A DNA stretch of 64,000 bases, from the NCBI GenBank assembly GCA_009823505.1, contig VZQC01009601.1, forward strand, positions 3,394,670 to 3,458,669, given 5' to 3'. The position numbers and the translations under genes are program-made. Position 1 is the first letter of the stretch. Every line of letters starts with the position of its first letter. Source of the DNA: Rhizomys pruinosus. Taxonomy: Eukaryota; Chordata; Mammalia; Rodentia; Spalacidae. Of this stretch, positions 34,676-46,686 are shown in pieces. Below the pieces are notes generated by a model that did not search any database, was not told the origin of the DNA, and worked only from the letters and a program-made list of their open reading frames with translations.

Positions 34676-34689
34676 TTTTAAAACAAACA

Positions 34690-34770
34690 AGACCTAGAAG
34701 GGCAGCTCGGCAGGAGAGCCCCTGTCTAGCAAACATGAGAAACCAGGTTCAACCGTCAGGACCACAGAAC
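34690..34770 (+). mobile_element. ID-like SINE
   Basis: gggcagctcggcaggagagc, cctgtctagcaaacatgaga, aaccaggttcaaccgtcagg, accacagaa, then an A-rich tail: a diverged tRNA-Ala/BC1-derived ID pattern. Confidence 0.5.
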
Positions 34771-36193
34771 ATTAAACAAAAGAAAGTAAAAAATATAAAG
34801 TACACATATTGACCATATTGAGAAGTTAACGAAATTAAATTCTGAGGTATTTTTCTATGAGGTGATGGCATCATTTAAATAAAAGCAGTTATTATGAGTT
34901 AGAGAATTGTATTATAGCATACACTTAGAAATGCTCAGTAGCAAGTCATTTCTCATTCTTCTTCCAAGCACACCTATATAACATGCATATCTACTTCTTT
35001 TTATTTCTAGGCTCTTTTATTTCCTTTCCTACTCTTCTTTCCTTCCTCCTGCTTCTCCTCCTCTGCTTCCTTGTCAAAACAGAAGACATTTTTAAGAAAA
35101 CTGAAGTGTAGCTAAAAGTCTCCACCCCTAGAATGTGGCATTATCTCCTGCAGTCACCACATCCCAGATAACACTGCTCAACACCAGCAATAAAATGCAG
35201 GTATTCCTTACATATTAGTAAAAAGCAAATATAAAGTTAAAATTTCTTTCTTAATCATCCACTTGATTTCACCATGTCCAGGCAATATCAAAAATATTAT
35301 TTATGAGTTTGACATTTATGCTGGCACAATTCTGCATAATTTTATATGTCACTTTCAAAATCTCACCAAAAACAGAAGGAAACAGTAAAATAAATCAATA
35401 ATGTATACCATATAATTAAGTTATAGATGGCTCCTATGGTCTGTATATGGCTGTGAGATTTGAAACCTTGTAATTCTATCAAAACATATAAAATCATCAA
35501 AAGTTTCCAAATTAATTAACTCTTTTGGGATTACTAAACAAGGTGACTCATCTAGATAGCCAAAATAATTAGACATAATGACCACACGTTATCTATCCAA
35601 AAGCATGATTTGTAGTTCCAAAGGCACATCCTGCATCTGGGAATCACTGTTCTCCTCAACATACCAGTGTCTTTGCTATTCTAAATTGCCTGGTTTCTTT
35701 TCTGTGCATGTTCTGACAACTAGAATAATCCTTCATTTTTTTTCTTACTTAAAGAGGAATAAGACCTAACATCTAAGTCACAAAACTTCAAAAAATTGTA
35801 AAATGGAAAAAAAGACATAAAAATTCATGAGGAAAGATATGAAAATGACCTTTGAAAACATAAAAAAATGGCCTTCTTGAAGTCCCTTATAATAAGCGAG
35901 ATGGCACTTAAAGTGATACTGAAATACTATTTCACATCTATTGTATGGTGGAAATGGTCAAAGTCCTGTAATTTTAATAGACATACTGCAAATATCCATA
36001 TATACTACAGGTATATTTTTATTAGTTCCCTATGTGAATTCTAGTGGTACTAATTATTTTAAAATAAATAATTTCTGCTGTGTCTCTGTCTTTGGTTCAA
36101 ATGTCTTCAAACTTCAGTATCCATGAGAATCTCTGGAGAAAATGTTAAAACTAGAAAGAACAGACTATATTGTACTTTAGAAAACATGAGCTT
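34771..36193. other. Unassigned AT-rich stretch
   Basis: About 1.4 kb with no gene. A CT-rich patch lies at about 35020-35075. Several 60-codon frames look random. Confidence 0.5.
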
Positions 36194-36420
36194 TAGGGCA
36201 AGAAAAATGCCTCAGCAGTTAAGAGCACTGGCTACTCTTGCAGAAGACCCAGGTTCAATTCCCAGAACCCACATGATGGCAAACAACCATTGGTAACTCT
36301 AGTTCCAGAGGAATCCGATACCCTCTTCTGACCTCTGTGGGCATTGCATGACACAGGTACACATGTACGGGCAAGCAATACACTCATACACATAAATAAA
36401 AATAATAAAATAATTTCTAA
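36194..36420 (+). mobile_element. B2 SINE, diverged
   Basis: agaaaaatgcctcagcagtt, acccaggttcaattcccaga, gtaactctagttccagagga, and an acacataaataaaaataat tail. Confidence 0.9.
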
Positions 36421-36424
36421 AACT

Positions 36425-36617
36425 GAGGCTGGAGAGACGGCTTAGCAGTTAGGAACACTGGGTCTTGCAGAAGATCCAGATTTAATTCCCAGCACCCACA
36501 ACTCCATTTCCAGGAGATTTGACACCCCCTTCTGGCCTCTGTGGTATTTGCACATACATGGTGCACTTACAAACAAACAGGACATTCATGCCCATAAAAT
36601 AAAATTAAGTAAATATT
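36425..36617 (+). mobile_element. B2 SINE, shortened
   Basis: gaggctggagagacggctta, agatttaattcccagcaccc, tttccaggagatttgacacc. About 20 bases around the catggtggct block are deleted. Head to tail with the previous B2. Confidence 0.85.
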
Positions 36618-36649
36618 ATTTTAAAATATGAGCCTCGTGTTTCAGTAAA

Positions 36650-36855
36650 TAATATCACCCCTGCTCATGGAAACAACGCAGTTGAACTCAGTGAGTCACA
36701 CACAACAGACAAACACTGTGGAAGGAGGAAGGGGATTTGCTGGGAAGAAAGGTTTCAGTAGGAGAAAGATGGGAGATCCAAAAGGACAATATGGAGTTAA
36801 AATGAATAAATTTCCTTACACACATGTATGAAATTGTCAAAGAATAAAAATAAAA
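36650..36855 (+). mobile_element. L1 3' terminus
   Basis: aactcagtgagtcacacaca, purine-rich ggaaggaggaaggggattt, then cacatgtatgaaattgtcaa and agaataaaaataaaaag. Confidence 0.6.
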
Positions 36856-36921
36856 AGCCTGAGCCTCTATGTTCTTTGTCAGAACTTTCAGTGCTTCTTT
36901 TAAAAAATATATTCTATTAGA

Positions 36922-36979
36922 GGTGTGTGTGTGTGTATGTGTGTGTGTGCATGTGTGTGTGTGTGTGTGTGTGTGTGTG
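36922..36979. repeat. (GT)n microsatellite
   Basis: GT units with TATGT and CATGT interruptions. It corresponds to the 3' AC-rich tail of the B3 element to its right. Confidence 0.95.
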
Positions 36980-37105
36980 CTCACAGATGTCAGAGGACAG
37001 CATGAAATGTTTGCTTCTCTTCCATGCTGTGGGTTCCAGAAATGGAGTACAAGTCACCAGGTTTCCATGTAAGCACCTTTACCTGCTGAGCCATCTCACA
37101 AGCCC
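36980..37105 (-). mobile_element. B3-type SINE
   Basis: Antisense B3: cagatgtcagaggacagcat, ccatgctgtgggttccagaa, cctttacctgctgagccatc, tcacaagccc. Confidence 0.75.
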
Positions 37106-37872
37106 TGGTCTGGCAATTCGTATGCATTGTGCTTGTAAACCTTTAACAAATATTTGAGGATTTTCAAGGAAAAATATCTTAAAACAAAATGCACTACAGT
37201 CAAAATATCTTGGAGAAAATGGATAGGAACCACTGGAATGGTTCCATGGTTTTCTCTCATTCCCTGTTCTTTCCCTTCTCTTTCCTCTCTCACCTTTCTC
37301 TGAATCATTATCACGTTTAGGCTGATACTAAAACTTGTCATTTTTCCACAGTTGCAGGAAATGTATTGAAAAGCTTGCTGCCTGGAAGTCTCCAGACTAT
37401 TCTATCTCATATGTATTATACAATAATTCGTTCAGTAGTTTTGTGACTTATTCACCATTCTTTCTCCAAAATCCTAAGTATTATTACCATGTATTGGGAA
37501 GTTAATAATTACTGAATGAATACATGGGAAACAGTGAAAGATATAATAGAGGGCATTAGGAGATTCTTTCACATATAAACTAAAAGTCAATCTTTTTAAC
37601 ACTGCAATTTAAAAGAAATTATTGCTCCATGTCCAAAAGCCATCCCTACTCTGCCCAGCCAGGTGTACATCTGGAGCTCTGCATGAAACCAAAGCTGTTT
37701 ATTCTGTTTTCCTGGGAATGAAGTTTAGCATTTGTTTTTATTTTTCAGCTTATTTCTCCTCATAAGGCGTGTACTAAAATGTCACGGTGCAGAAACTGTT
37801 TCTAGTTAGAGGAAATTTTGCCTCCAAATGGCCATTTTGACAATGTCTGGATTAATTTCTGACTGCTAAGAT

Positions 37873-37874
<2 letters not shown>
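37106..37874. other. Unassigned stretch
   Basis: No gene or clear repeat. Confidence 0.5.
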
Positions 37875-37930
<56 letters not shown>

Positions 37931-37937
37931 CCCCCGC
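37875..37937. repeat. (TC)n microsatellite with poly-C end
   Basis: About 27 TC units followed by cccccccc. Confidence 0.97.
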
Positions 37938-38419
37938 CCATTCAAACCACCACTATACTTGACTAGGAACTAGACTAGCATGTCTTACAGGCACAACCAT
38001 ACCTCTATGCACAACTCTCCACAGTGAAAAACAAAATCTTCATGGTTTGCATTTCCTTTAGAATAACACCCCAGGTTTTAACTGTGCTCTATAAGGCTTT
38101 CCTCGTTTGTATAATATCTACAGCAGCAACTTAAAAACAGAGCCCTTCCATTCATGATCTCTGTCTTCTTTGCATAATAACCTGAGCATTGAACAGAATA
38201 TGCCAAAATCTTTCCTGATCTCAAGCATGATGAACATCTCACTGAAGAAAGGATTAATTGTAATCAATAAACTAGCATCAGCTTAATTCATTTCAAAGAG
38301 GCTTTCTTTTTACCCTATTTGAAGTGACTGCCTCCAGGTGTTAGCTAACAGAGATGGTTCTGTACATTAATTGCAGTTTGTTTTGTGTTCTCCTTCCTCT
38401 ACTCTCTCTCACCTCCCTC
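37938..38419. other. Unassigned stretch
   Basis: No gene or repeat recognised. Confidence 0.5.
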
Positions 38420-38550
38420 TCTCACTGAGACAGTTTCATTATGGAGAGCTGGCTGGCCTGGTATTCATTGTGAAACATCAGCCTGCTTTGAACTCATGGA
38501 AATCCTCCTACCATAGACTCACCCAAGTGTTGAAATTGCAGGCTTGGGCC
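38420..38550 (-). mobile_element. Old B1-like SINE
   Basis: Antisense: ctgagacagtttcattatgg, agctggctggcctggtattc, gctttgaactcatggaaatc, cctcctaccatagactcacc. Confidence 0.6.
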
Positions 38551-39599
38551 TATCTCTATTTTGCTCCACTATAAATTTCATGGGGACCGGGCAAGACATA
38601 TATCTTCTTGGCTTTGGATCTCATGTGTCTCACATAGTGTTTGGTAGGCACCAATAAATAATTATTAGACAAGAAAAGTATTTATTAAATAAACATGAAC
38701 CCAAAACAAAATGAAACTTCAGGAGAATGATCACAAATTACACTGCTTAGAAAAGACAAAAAACAATAATGGAAGGTAGGAGCTGGACGGAGGGAGGAGG
38801 TAGATAGGAGTGGGAGGGAAGGAAGAAGAAGGAAAAAGGAAAATACAGATCATTCATTGGAAAAGATAATAAAGTGATTGACTACCAAATAAGTAAAAAT
38901 TTACCCCTCCTAAAGTGATTCCACTTTGAAAATCTAGATCAGTGTTCACCATTACAAAGGCTCAAAATTACAACTCCAAACATATCAAATCACTGGAAGT
39001 AGTCCCATTTTTAATTAACCATCATCTCTACACCTGGATCTGCTGCATACACTGTTTAGTTTGCTAATTATGTTGTGTGAAGAGTAGAGTCAGGCATTGA
39101 AACTGGATGATTTATTGACTTAAAACAATGTAAGTTCTATGTTTTTGAAAACACTTTTGGCTTGCTTGAGACAAAAGAGATAATTGGCCTGCCCAAATCA
39201 TTTCTCATTTATTTTTTTCTTTACTCTGGACTATGCAGGCACACAAAAGAAGTAATTTTGCTTCATTTCTATTGATAGGTCTGTACTATATGCTAAAATA
39301 CATTATTTGTTCCTTGAAAAAGAACAACTTTTCTGAACATTGAAAGAATTTTGTCTTGTACAACTGATGAGCATAAAAATAATCATAACCATAGGCTTTT
39401 CTACCTATACTGCCACACTATTCCAAATTGCTAAGAGTTGTTCAACATTAGAGGTAAAAAAGTGATCCTCTAAAAACTATGAGATGCAACATGTAATAAG
39501 CTCAAATTAATTCACTTTTGCCCCATTCTACAGTAAAGGGATTTTTTTTTTTGGTATGTGAAACAGCTGTGGTATGTACCTCTCCAACAGTCATCTTGA
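38551..39599. other. Unassigned stretch
   Basis: No gene. Purine-rich patch at about 38765-38845 and a T run at 39542-39553. Confidence 0.5.
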
Positions 39600-39930
39600 A
39601 ACTTACTCTTCAAACTTAGTCATTAGTGGTAAAAGCAGGTAACTAGGACTTGGTGGGACTATGAAGCTAGGGTCCCATGTTTGGATTTAGTAGCTTTTGA
39701 AGAAAGAAAGGGATCCAATTTAGTTAGCTGAAGCTATTCAAGTGATTCCGCATAGCAGCTTGGACTGTACAGAATGTCATCTGCAAGAAGGGAGACCTCA
39801 CTGAATAGCCAACATGGCTATCCACTCCTGATGGGTCAAGGCCTCAAGACCATGAACTGAATAAACGTCTGTTCTTTACAAGTTACTTAGTCTGTGGCAC
39901 TCAGCTACAGTGACAAATAGACAATGGGGC
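39600..39930 (+). mobile_element. MaLR-type LTR remnant
   Basis: The right end is the clearest part: agaagggagacctcactgaa, gaactgaataaacgtctgtt, caagttacttagtctgtggc, acagtgacaaatagac. This is a MaLR-like 3' LTR end with its polyadenylation signal region. Confidence 0.5.
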
Positions 39931-41389
39931 ACAGTCAATTCAAAGGACTGGAGGGTGAGTTCAACTATATTTATTATTTCCTGTTTAACAAAAGATACTG
40001 AATTAGAATTTATGAGTCTTTCCATATGAATGAATTCAGGAGCTATGGAGATGCTTTTCTCGGAAGGTGCAGAGAAGAGGAAGTGTCCGCTGCCCCCAGT
40101 GTCACTCCTTCCTTCTTGCCCGGCCTTGGTTATGCATGTCTCTCACCCCACCTACACTTGTTCAACTCTTGGTTGGATTAAGAATGTGCTGTTCTTGTAT
40201 ATGTAACTTACCGTTTTCTTCAATGATGTACAAATCATAAGTGGACCATTTTATGATGATAGGGATGATTTTCTCTTTGTTATGACAGAAAAATTGCTTA
40301 TGCTTAAATATATGCAACTGAAAAATAGGCCATTAGAGAATTCCCATAATATTAATTTCGAGAATCCATATGAGTAGGGGAGTATTTATGTACTGTGTAC
40401 ATTTTATCACATAGACACTTCTCCCACACCCCATTAACATAATCATTAGCTTTAATTCCATTTAATATTCCACTGTAAAGCATATAACCAAAATAAAAGA
40501 ATAGCAGTTACACTAAATTCATAGGCATTTGTGTTTCCAAAAATTAGTAGTTTAATACTTCTCTTATTTCTCTAAAGTATTTTCTGGAAAATTACTTCAT
40601 TTTAATACAAGGAAGTATATAATCCATCACATTATTTCACAACCAATATGCAACAAATGTCTTTTATCCACAAGTCAAATAAACAAATAAATGAGTAGAT
40701 AAGTATAGAAAGAACATTTTTCCAACCAGTGCCTCTATTTCTATCAACTGTGATGCAAAGCACCAGCAAACTGAATTGAAATTGCATCTTTATTTCACTA
40801 ACATTGATCTTTCTTCAAGAAGAAAGTTCTTGAAATGTCTTCCTTTGACCCTGATGTGCTGAAATCAAAGAAACAAACAAAAACCTTCCAGGGAGAGAAG
40901 TACTTAGACATAAAAAACAGCATTTATAATTTACAGTGAATGAATGGAAGGCACAGAGGTTTCCAGGCAACAGAGGATGTAATATAATCTTGCTTAATAT
41001 ACCATAAAGCACCAGTTAATGCATAGACTATGTCCCAATTGCATCATTTCTTGCTTGGTTCCACTTCAGAATTCAAACCATGATTGTCTGTGTAATCCGC
41101 TTAACACGCCTAGGTCTTGTATTCTTTCTCCAGGACAGCCCTTGAGCTAAATTCCTGTGTAGCTGAAACCTTTTCCCTATCATCCCCTCAAAACCCAAAT
41201 GGCAATTCTTTACCCTGGATTTCTTTAATTTTTGTTCTATTTCACCTTCATTATATTTATATTCATATCCATGTAAAATCACATACCACTTAGCATTTTC
41301 TAAACTTTGCTGTCCTGGTTTAGGATGTATTGTTTATATCATCAAATAGTTTTTCTGGCACACAGTTAAATCACTAAAAATCAGGACAT
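39931..41389. other. Unassigned AT-rich stretch
   Basis: About 1.45 kb with no gene or confident repeat. Short minus frames at 40815-41012 and 41073-41282 lack motifs. Confidence 0.5.
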
Positions 41390-41441
41390 TCAATTATTGC
41401 ACAGAATTCTATAATTCAATTATTGTACAGAATTCTATAAT
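41390..41441 (+). repeat. 2 x 26-bp tandem duplication
   Basis: Abutting units start tcaattattgcacagaatt (41390-41415) and tcaattattgtacagaatt (41416-41441) and differ by one base. Confidence 0.95.
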
Positions 41442-41534
41442 TCTCTTACTATTTTATCAATAATGAATGATGCAATAGAAATCGCTTAAAAGTTGCCAGG
41501 CCTATAACTAAAATGTAGTGACTCATATTTTCTT

Positions 41535-41650
41535 AATACAGGGCTCATTGTGTAGCCCAGTCCAGCCTTGTAAATATGAAAATCTTCCAGCCTCATCTTC
41601 AAAGTGTTAGATTACAGGCATGGGACAATATGACATCTGCCCCGTTTTGT
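41535..41650 (-). mobile_element. Old B1-like SINE
   Basis: Antisense: attgtgtagcccagtccagc, cttccagcctcatcttcaaa, gtgttagattacaggcatgg. Confidence 0.6.
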
Positions 41651-41654
41651 TGTT

Positions 41655-41770
41655 TTGCTTTGACAGCCTGGTTATATAACCCAGCCTGACCTAAAACTCT
41701 TGATTCTCATCCTTTAGCCTCCCAGTGCTGCTGAGATGAATTGTATGTGCCTCCATGCTAGGCTCTAATT
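41655..41770 (-). mobile_element. Old B1-like SINE
   Basis: Antisense: gcctggttatataacccagc, ctttagcctcccagtgctgc, gtgcctccatgctaggctct. Tandem with the previous copy, either two insertions or one dimeric PB1-type element. Confidence 0.6.
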
Positions 41771-41823
41771 TTAAATATTTTGTTTCAAAAGAAGTATATA
41801 TGTAGGTGAGGTGAGTATGTATT

Positions 41824-41874
41824 TGTGTGTGTGTGTGTATGAACATGTATGTGTGTGTGTGTGTGTGTGTGTGT
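41824..41874. repeat. (GT)n microsatellite
   Basis: GT runs around a gaacatgtat spacer. Confidence 0.95.
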
Positions 41875-42159
41875 ATCTTTGAATTAGATTTATTACATCC
41901 TCATTCAGGGAATTAATGAAGGAAACCAGGAAGCAAACGGGAAGTGTGAAGTCACTAATTTGTCTACATGACCCCCACTAAGTCTACATGATGACTGACA
42001 TTTGATACTCAGATCAAGGCTCTCAGTGTTTCTGGGTGCTCCTCCCTGCAACATGAAGTAAATACATGATGAATCCAACTATGTTTCCCCAAAATATCTG
42101 CTTCATCATTAATTTACTGGAACTATTTACATATTAGCCATTTCAGCCTACACAGCATT

Positions 42160-42785
42160 AATTGGATAAAATTTTATTTTGAGATCATTGTAGATTCACG
42201 TGAAGTTGCAAGATATGAAAACAGTGATACCATCTTACAGAATTATTAAATAATATGAGAAGCAGGGCATGGCATAAATATCGTCAAGACAGAGAGACTG
42301 TGTCAAAGACAACTCCTGGCCTTCTTCCATAAAGATACTTCTTCCCAGGACCCAAACATTCTTCGAATCTTGATAATTCTAATTTGTCCTATATCTATCA
42401 ATTTGTCAACTGAGGAATGTGTTCTCTGTAGACATATGCTATTTATAACCTTTCCAAATTGAATTTGTTCAGTGAGATTAATTCTCTGGAGATTTGTCTA
42501 AGTTACTATGTTGCATCTAACATAGTTTCTTCCTTTAATTACTCAAATGCATTTCATTTTAAAAGCCTATCATTTTCCATCTACCCATTGAAAAAAAATA
42601 CTTTTCCAGTTTGAGACTATTATGAATTGTTACAGACAATTAAGAATCAAATTGCTATGTATACTCACACATGGATTTTTATAATTTGAGCAATAATTGT
42701 TGTATTTTGAGATAAATGTTTAAGAGTATAATCACTGGGTTGTGCTGTAGCTATATGTTTAGGTTTTTAAAGTAAATGCCAAAGG
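42160..42785 (-). mobile_element. Ancient mammalian L1 (L1M-type) 3' part
   Basis: Antisense L1M is readable: gagatcattgtagattcacg, attctctggagatttgtcta, catctacccattgaa, ccagtttgagactattatga, atcaaattgctatgtatact, ataatcactgggttgtgctg, tagctatatgtttagg. Strongly decayed. Confidence 0.65.
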
Positions 42786-42975
42786 GGCTCAGGAAATGTC
42801 AATGCTGGACAAACATGAGGACCAGAATTTAAAATCCAGAACACATGTGAAAAAGCCAGGCACAATGGCATACATGGTAAATAAGAAGAGAGAAGCCCTG
42901 GACCCTGCAACCAGTTCAAGCAAACTGGTCAGCTTTAGTTTCAAGAAGAAACACTGTTTCAAAAATTAAAGTGGA
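42786..42975 (+). mobile_element. B4/RSINE1-type SINE
   Basis: An ID-like head (ggggctcaggaaatgtcaat) is joined to a B1-like body (aaaaagccaggcacaatggc, gaaacactgtttcaaaaatt), the B4 architecture. Confidence 0.6.
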
Positions 42976-42977
42976 CT

Positions 42978-43190
42978 GGAGCAGGAGAGATGGTTCAGTA
43001 GTTAAAAGTACTGGCTGTGCTTGCAGAGAACCAGAGTTTAATTTCCAGCACCCACATGATGGCACAATACTGCCTGTAACTCCTATTTCCGGACATCATG
43101 TGCCCTCTTCTGGCTTCTGCTGGGACTAGGTGCACATGTGGTGCACATACATACGTGAAGGCATAACATGCACACAAATATGTTTTTTTA
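42978..43190 (+). mobile_element. B2 SINE, old
   Basis: gcaggagagatggttcagta, gagtttaatttccagcaccc, tgccctcttctggcttctgc, then gtgcacatacatacgtgaag. Confidence 0.85.
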
Positions 43191-43240
43191 AGGTGGGGAA
43201 TAATGGAGGAAGATATCTAAAGCAACCTTGGTCTCTACAG

Positions 43241-43254
43241 CACACACACACACA

Positions 43255-43297
<43 letters not shown>

Positions 43298-43298
43298 A
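43241..43298. repeat. (CA)n microsatellite
   Basis: CA run with single T and A interruptions. Confidence 0.97.
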
Positions 43299-43553
43299 TC
43301 CACAATGGGTATATGCCAAAATCTTTTATAGGTTAGGTGGAACATTGAGACTCCCCACAGTAACATGTATGTGACCATTTGCCCACTGACATCAGCAGTA
43401 TTTGTGTTCCTTGCATCAGATAGGAGTAAACGATTTTGAACGTCATTTCTTGTGTTTATCTGCCCTCTGTGTATTTTACTTGGTAAAACATTTCTTCTTG
43501 CTTTTTGCCAATTTCTAAATTTATTATATTATGAGGATTATTTACACATTCTT

Positions 43554-43783
43554 TTTTATTTTTATTTTTTATTTATTTATTTTATGTGCATGAATGTACT
43601 GTCTGCATGCAGGTCTGTGCACCCGTGTCGTGCAATGCCACGGAGGTCAGAAGAGGGTCTCGGATTCCCCTGGAATTGGAGTCTCAGACGGTTCTCAGCC
43701 GTCATGTGGGTGCTGGGGATCGAACCCGGGTCCTCTGTAAGAGCGGTCGGCACTCTTAACCGCTAGGCCATCTCTCCAGCCCC
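43554..43783 (-). mobile_element. B2 SINE, young, non-duplicated subtype
   Basis: Flanked by a 15-bp duplication tatttacacattctt (43539-43553 and 43784-43798). The element is clean, with intact A- and B-box regions. Only one ctggaattggag unit is present. Confidence 0.97.
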
Positions 43784-44059
43784 TATTTACACATTCTTAA
43801 TAATGTCCCATGTTTTCCTTGTTCTTCCCTTGAGTTCTGTCTATCATTGGACATGGGCTGTATATGGTACAGCTATTATTGCCATATTGTCTGAATATTT
43901 GTTTTTGGTCCTGTCAGCTTCTGCTTTGTATATGTCAGTTGTGCAGATATTAAATTTGACCATCCAGTTTTTAATTAATTATTATAAATTTAGCTTCTAG
44001 ATATACAAAACATTTTTTCTTATTCAAGTTCAAATTTTTATCTGAACATTCCTTATTGT

Positions 44060-44330
44060 ATTTATTTATTTTTAATAAAATATTTTATTGGTGTTTTGTT
44101 TGTTTCATACTTTATTCAGTCCAATTTAGACACACTCCCTGTTACACACCCCATACCCCACCCCAGTTCATGCATTTTGCCATATATGTCTTGCATCTTG
44201 TTCTCAGTCTTTTGAAAGTTTTTCTCTGCAGAGGTTTATTGTTTGGGCAGAAGTTAACTGTTCCAATCAGTTCTTTGGATCCAGTATTTTTTTATCATTT
44301 TTGTTCCCTCCCATTTATATTGCTCCAATA
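44060..44330 (-). mobile_element. L1 3' UTR end
   Basis: Antisense of the type seen at 6274-6545: tttattcagtccaatttaga, catatatgtcttgcatcttg, ctctgcagaggtttattgtt, ttccaatcagttctttggat. A TA tract (44327-44348) lies at its inner edge. Confidence 0.8.
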
Positions 44331-44348
44331 TATATATATATATATATT

Positions 44349-44645
44349 ATGTCACATATATAGGCAAAATTTGACATTGGAAACTAAACGTATAACTTAA
44401 AAATCCAAATTGTTTCAGTATCACCATCTTTTCGCCGCACCCTGTAATTTTATATTGCATAATATATGAATACATACCCTCATACATATATCCACAATTT
44501 CAAAGTCTGACAAAGAGTGGTCAGTGTAATTGTATTTAATTTTTCTTTGAGGTTTGCACAGTGTGTTAGCCTTCATGGGTTCAAGGACATTTCTTAATGT
44601 CTTCTTATTTTCAGATGCACAATTCATAGTTTAGTCCTTCAGCTA
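44349..44645. other. Unassigned stretch between two L1 pieces
   Basis: About 300 bases between oppositely oriented L1 fragments. No gene or repeat recognised. Confidence 0.5.
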
Positions 44646-45504
44646 ATTGGAAAAGAGGGAAGCTCAAACAATCCTATTTGCGCTGATGATATGAATGTTA
44701 CTTAAGGGATGCTTAAAAAACCACCAGAAAACTCCTAGAAATGAATTAGCAGCTTCAGCAAAGTGGGCAGGATACAAAATTAACCTAGGAAAGAATCATA
44801 GCCTTTCTTTACACCAACAATAACAACTGGAGAAGAATTCAAGGAAACCTTCAGCTCACATAGGCCTCACAAAACACTTATAAAAACCTAGGAACTAAAC
44901 ATAACCAAGACCACCAAGATTCTCTACAACAAAAATTTTAAACACTTAAAGAAAAAATTGAGAGACAGAAACAATCGAAGAGGGAAAAACCTCCATGCTC
45001 CATGGGATTGGGAAAATAAATTGGTAAAAATATGTCCATTCTACCCAAACATTGTATAGATTAACGCAATCCCAGTTTTGTCATTAAAATCGCCCCAAGA
45101 GTTTCTCACAGGCTTGGAAAAAAAGTCCTAATTTCAATTGGAAAAGCAAAAGACCCCGCAAGCCAAACAACCTGAGTGAAAAGAGCAATACAGGGGGGAT
45201 CTCTATATCAGACTCCAAACTATACTACAGGGTACAGTGCATAAAAACAACCTGGTAACTGGCACACAAAACAGACCTTTTAACCAATGGCAAACAAAAG
45301 CAAAACTCCAAACTTGAACACATACAATACAGCCTCTCACTATTTGACAAGGGGCCAAGACGACACAATGGAGTGAAAGACGCAGCATATCTTCAGCAAG
45401 TGGTGTGGCAAAAACTGGATCACCACTTGTCGAAGAATGAAATTAAACCCTACCTTCGCCCTGTACAAAAGTCAACTCCAGAGGATCAAAGACGGAAAAA
45501 CGCA

Positions 45505-45757
45505 TATGAGAAAAGAAACAAGAAGAGGGAATGAACAAAAAGGAAAAGGGGGGAAAAAAGGAGAAAGAGAGGGATAACTCTAGAAGAGAAGGAATTAAGA
45601 AGAGAAGAAAAAAAGGAAAAAAAATGGGGGGGGGAGGGGAGGAAGGAGAAGAAAGGAGAAAGAAAGCAAAGAAAAAAGATGAAAAGGAAAGGAAAAAGAA
45701 GGGGAAGAACGAAAAAGAAATAGGAAGGAAGAGAGGGGGAAGAAAAAGAGAAAAGGA
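45505..45757 (+). repeat. Purine-rich low-complexity block inside L1
   Basis: About 250 bases of nearly pure A and G (AAAG, GGAA, GAAA mixtures and a G10 run). The L1 homology stops at about gacggaaaaacg and resumes at aagataactgcaacgataaa. The antisense 122-codon frame here is a low-complexity artefact. Confidence 0.9.
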
Positions 45758-46359
45758 TACAGATAGATTTATGTATGAAGATTAAGATAACTGCAACGAT
45801 AAACCCAAACCTTGAAGGTGATAAGAAGAAAAAAGTTGTACAAGACATAGGCATAGGAAAAAGACCTTCCTAAATCAGACAGCAAGCTGCACAAGAATTA
45901 AGGTCTGATCAACTGACAAAATGTGACCTCATTAAACTCAAAAGCTTCTGTACATCAAAAGAAACAATCAAGGAAGTGAAGAGAAATCCCACAGAGTGGG
46001 AGGAAACCTTCACTGCAGAAACATCTGACAAAGCATTGATTTCCAGAATATATAAACTACTCAAAAAATAAAGAAGAAAGAAAACAAATGACCCACTCAA
46101 TAGATGGAGCAAAGAGTTGAACAGAGACTTCACAAGTGAGGAATTAGAGATTGCTGAGAAACACCTTAAGAAGTGTTCAACATCACTAATCATTAAGGAA
46201 ATGCAAATCAAAACCACTTTAAGATATCATCTTACTCCAATAAGACTGGCTAGGATCAAGAAAACAAATGATACCAATTGCTGGAGAGGTTGTGGGGAAA
46301 GGGGAACACTCATCCACTGCTGATGGGAATGTAAATTTGTACAGCCACTATGGAAAGCA

Positions 46360-46686
46360 GTGTGGAGAACCCTTGGAAGACTTGGAATGAACTTGCCACC
46401 CAACCCAGCCATACCACTCCTAGGCATGTACCCTCAAGACTCACCCCACCTCAGAGATACCTGCATGGCCATGTTTATTTCAGCTATCTTCACAATAGCA
46501 AGGAGCTGGAACCAACCCAAACACCCTTCAACTGATGAGTGGACAGAGAAAATGTGGTACATCTACACAATGGAGTTCTATGCAGCAATAAAGAAAGATG
46601 ACATCATGAGCTTTGTAGGAAAATGGCTGGAGCTAGAGGACATCATGCTGAGTGAAGTAACACAGTCCCAGATAAACAAACGATGA
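46360..46686 (+). pseudogene. L1 ORF2 C-terminal fragment
   Basis: A 108-codon open piece corresponding to the last part of L1 ORF2p, with recognisable residues RSWNQPKHPSTDEWTEKMW and MLSEVTQSQINK. It lacks the endonuclease and reverse-transcriptase domains and has no start context. It is a relic of the L1 above. Confidence 0.85.

Noticed and set aside
36922..36979. Regular short repeats, checked as a CRISPR-like array
   Set aside because: Simple GT microsatellite. There are no spacers, and the genome is a mammal's.
45486..45854. 122-codon minus-strand frame rich in F, S and P, and its plus-strand K/E-rich partner
   Set aside because: Both are translations of the polypurine block inside L1.
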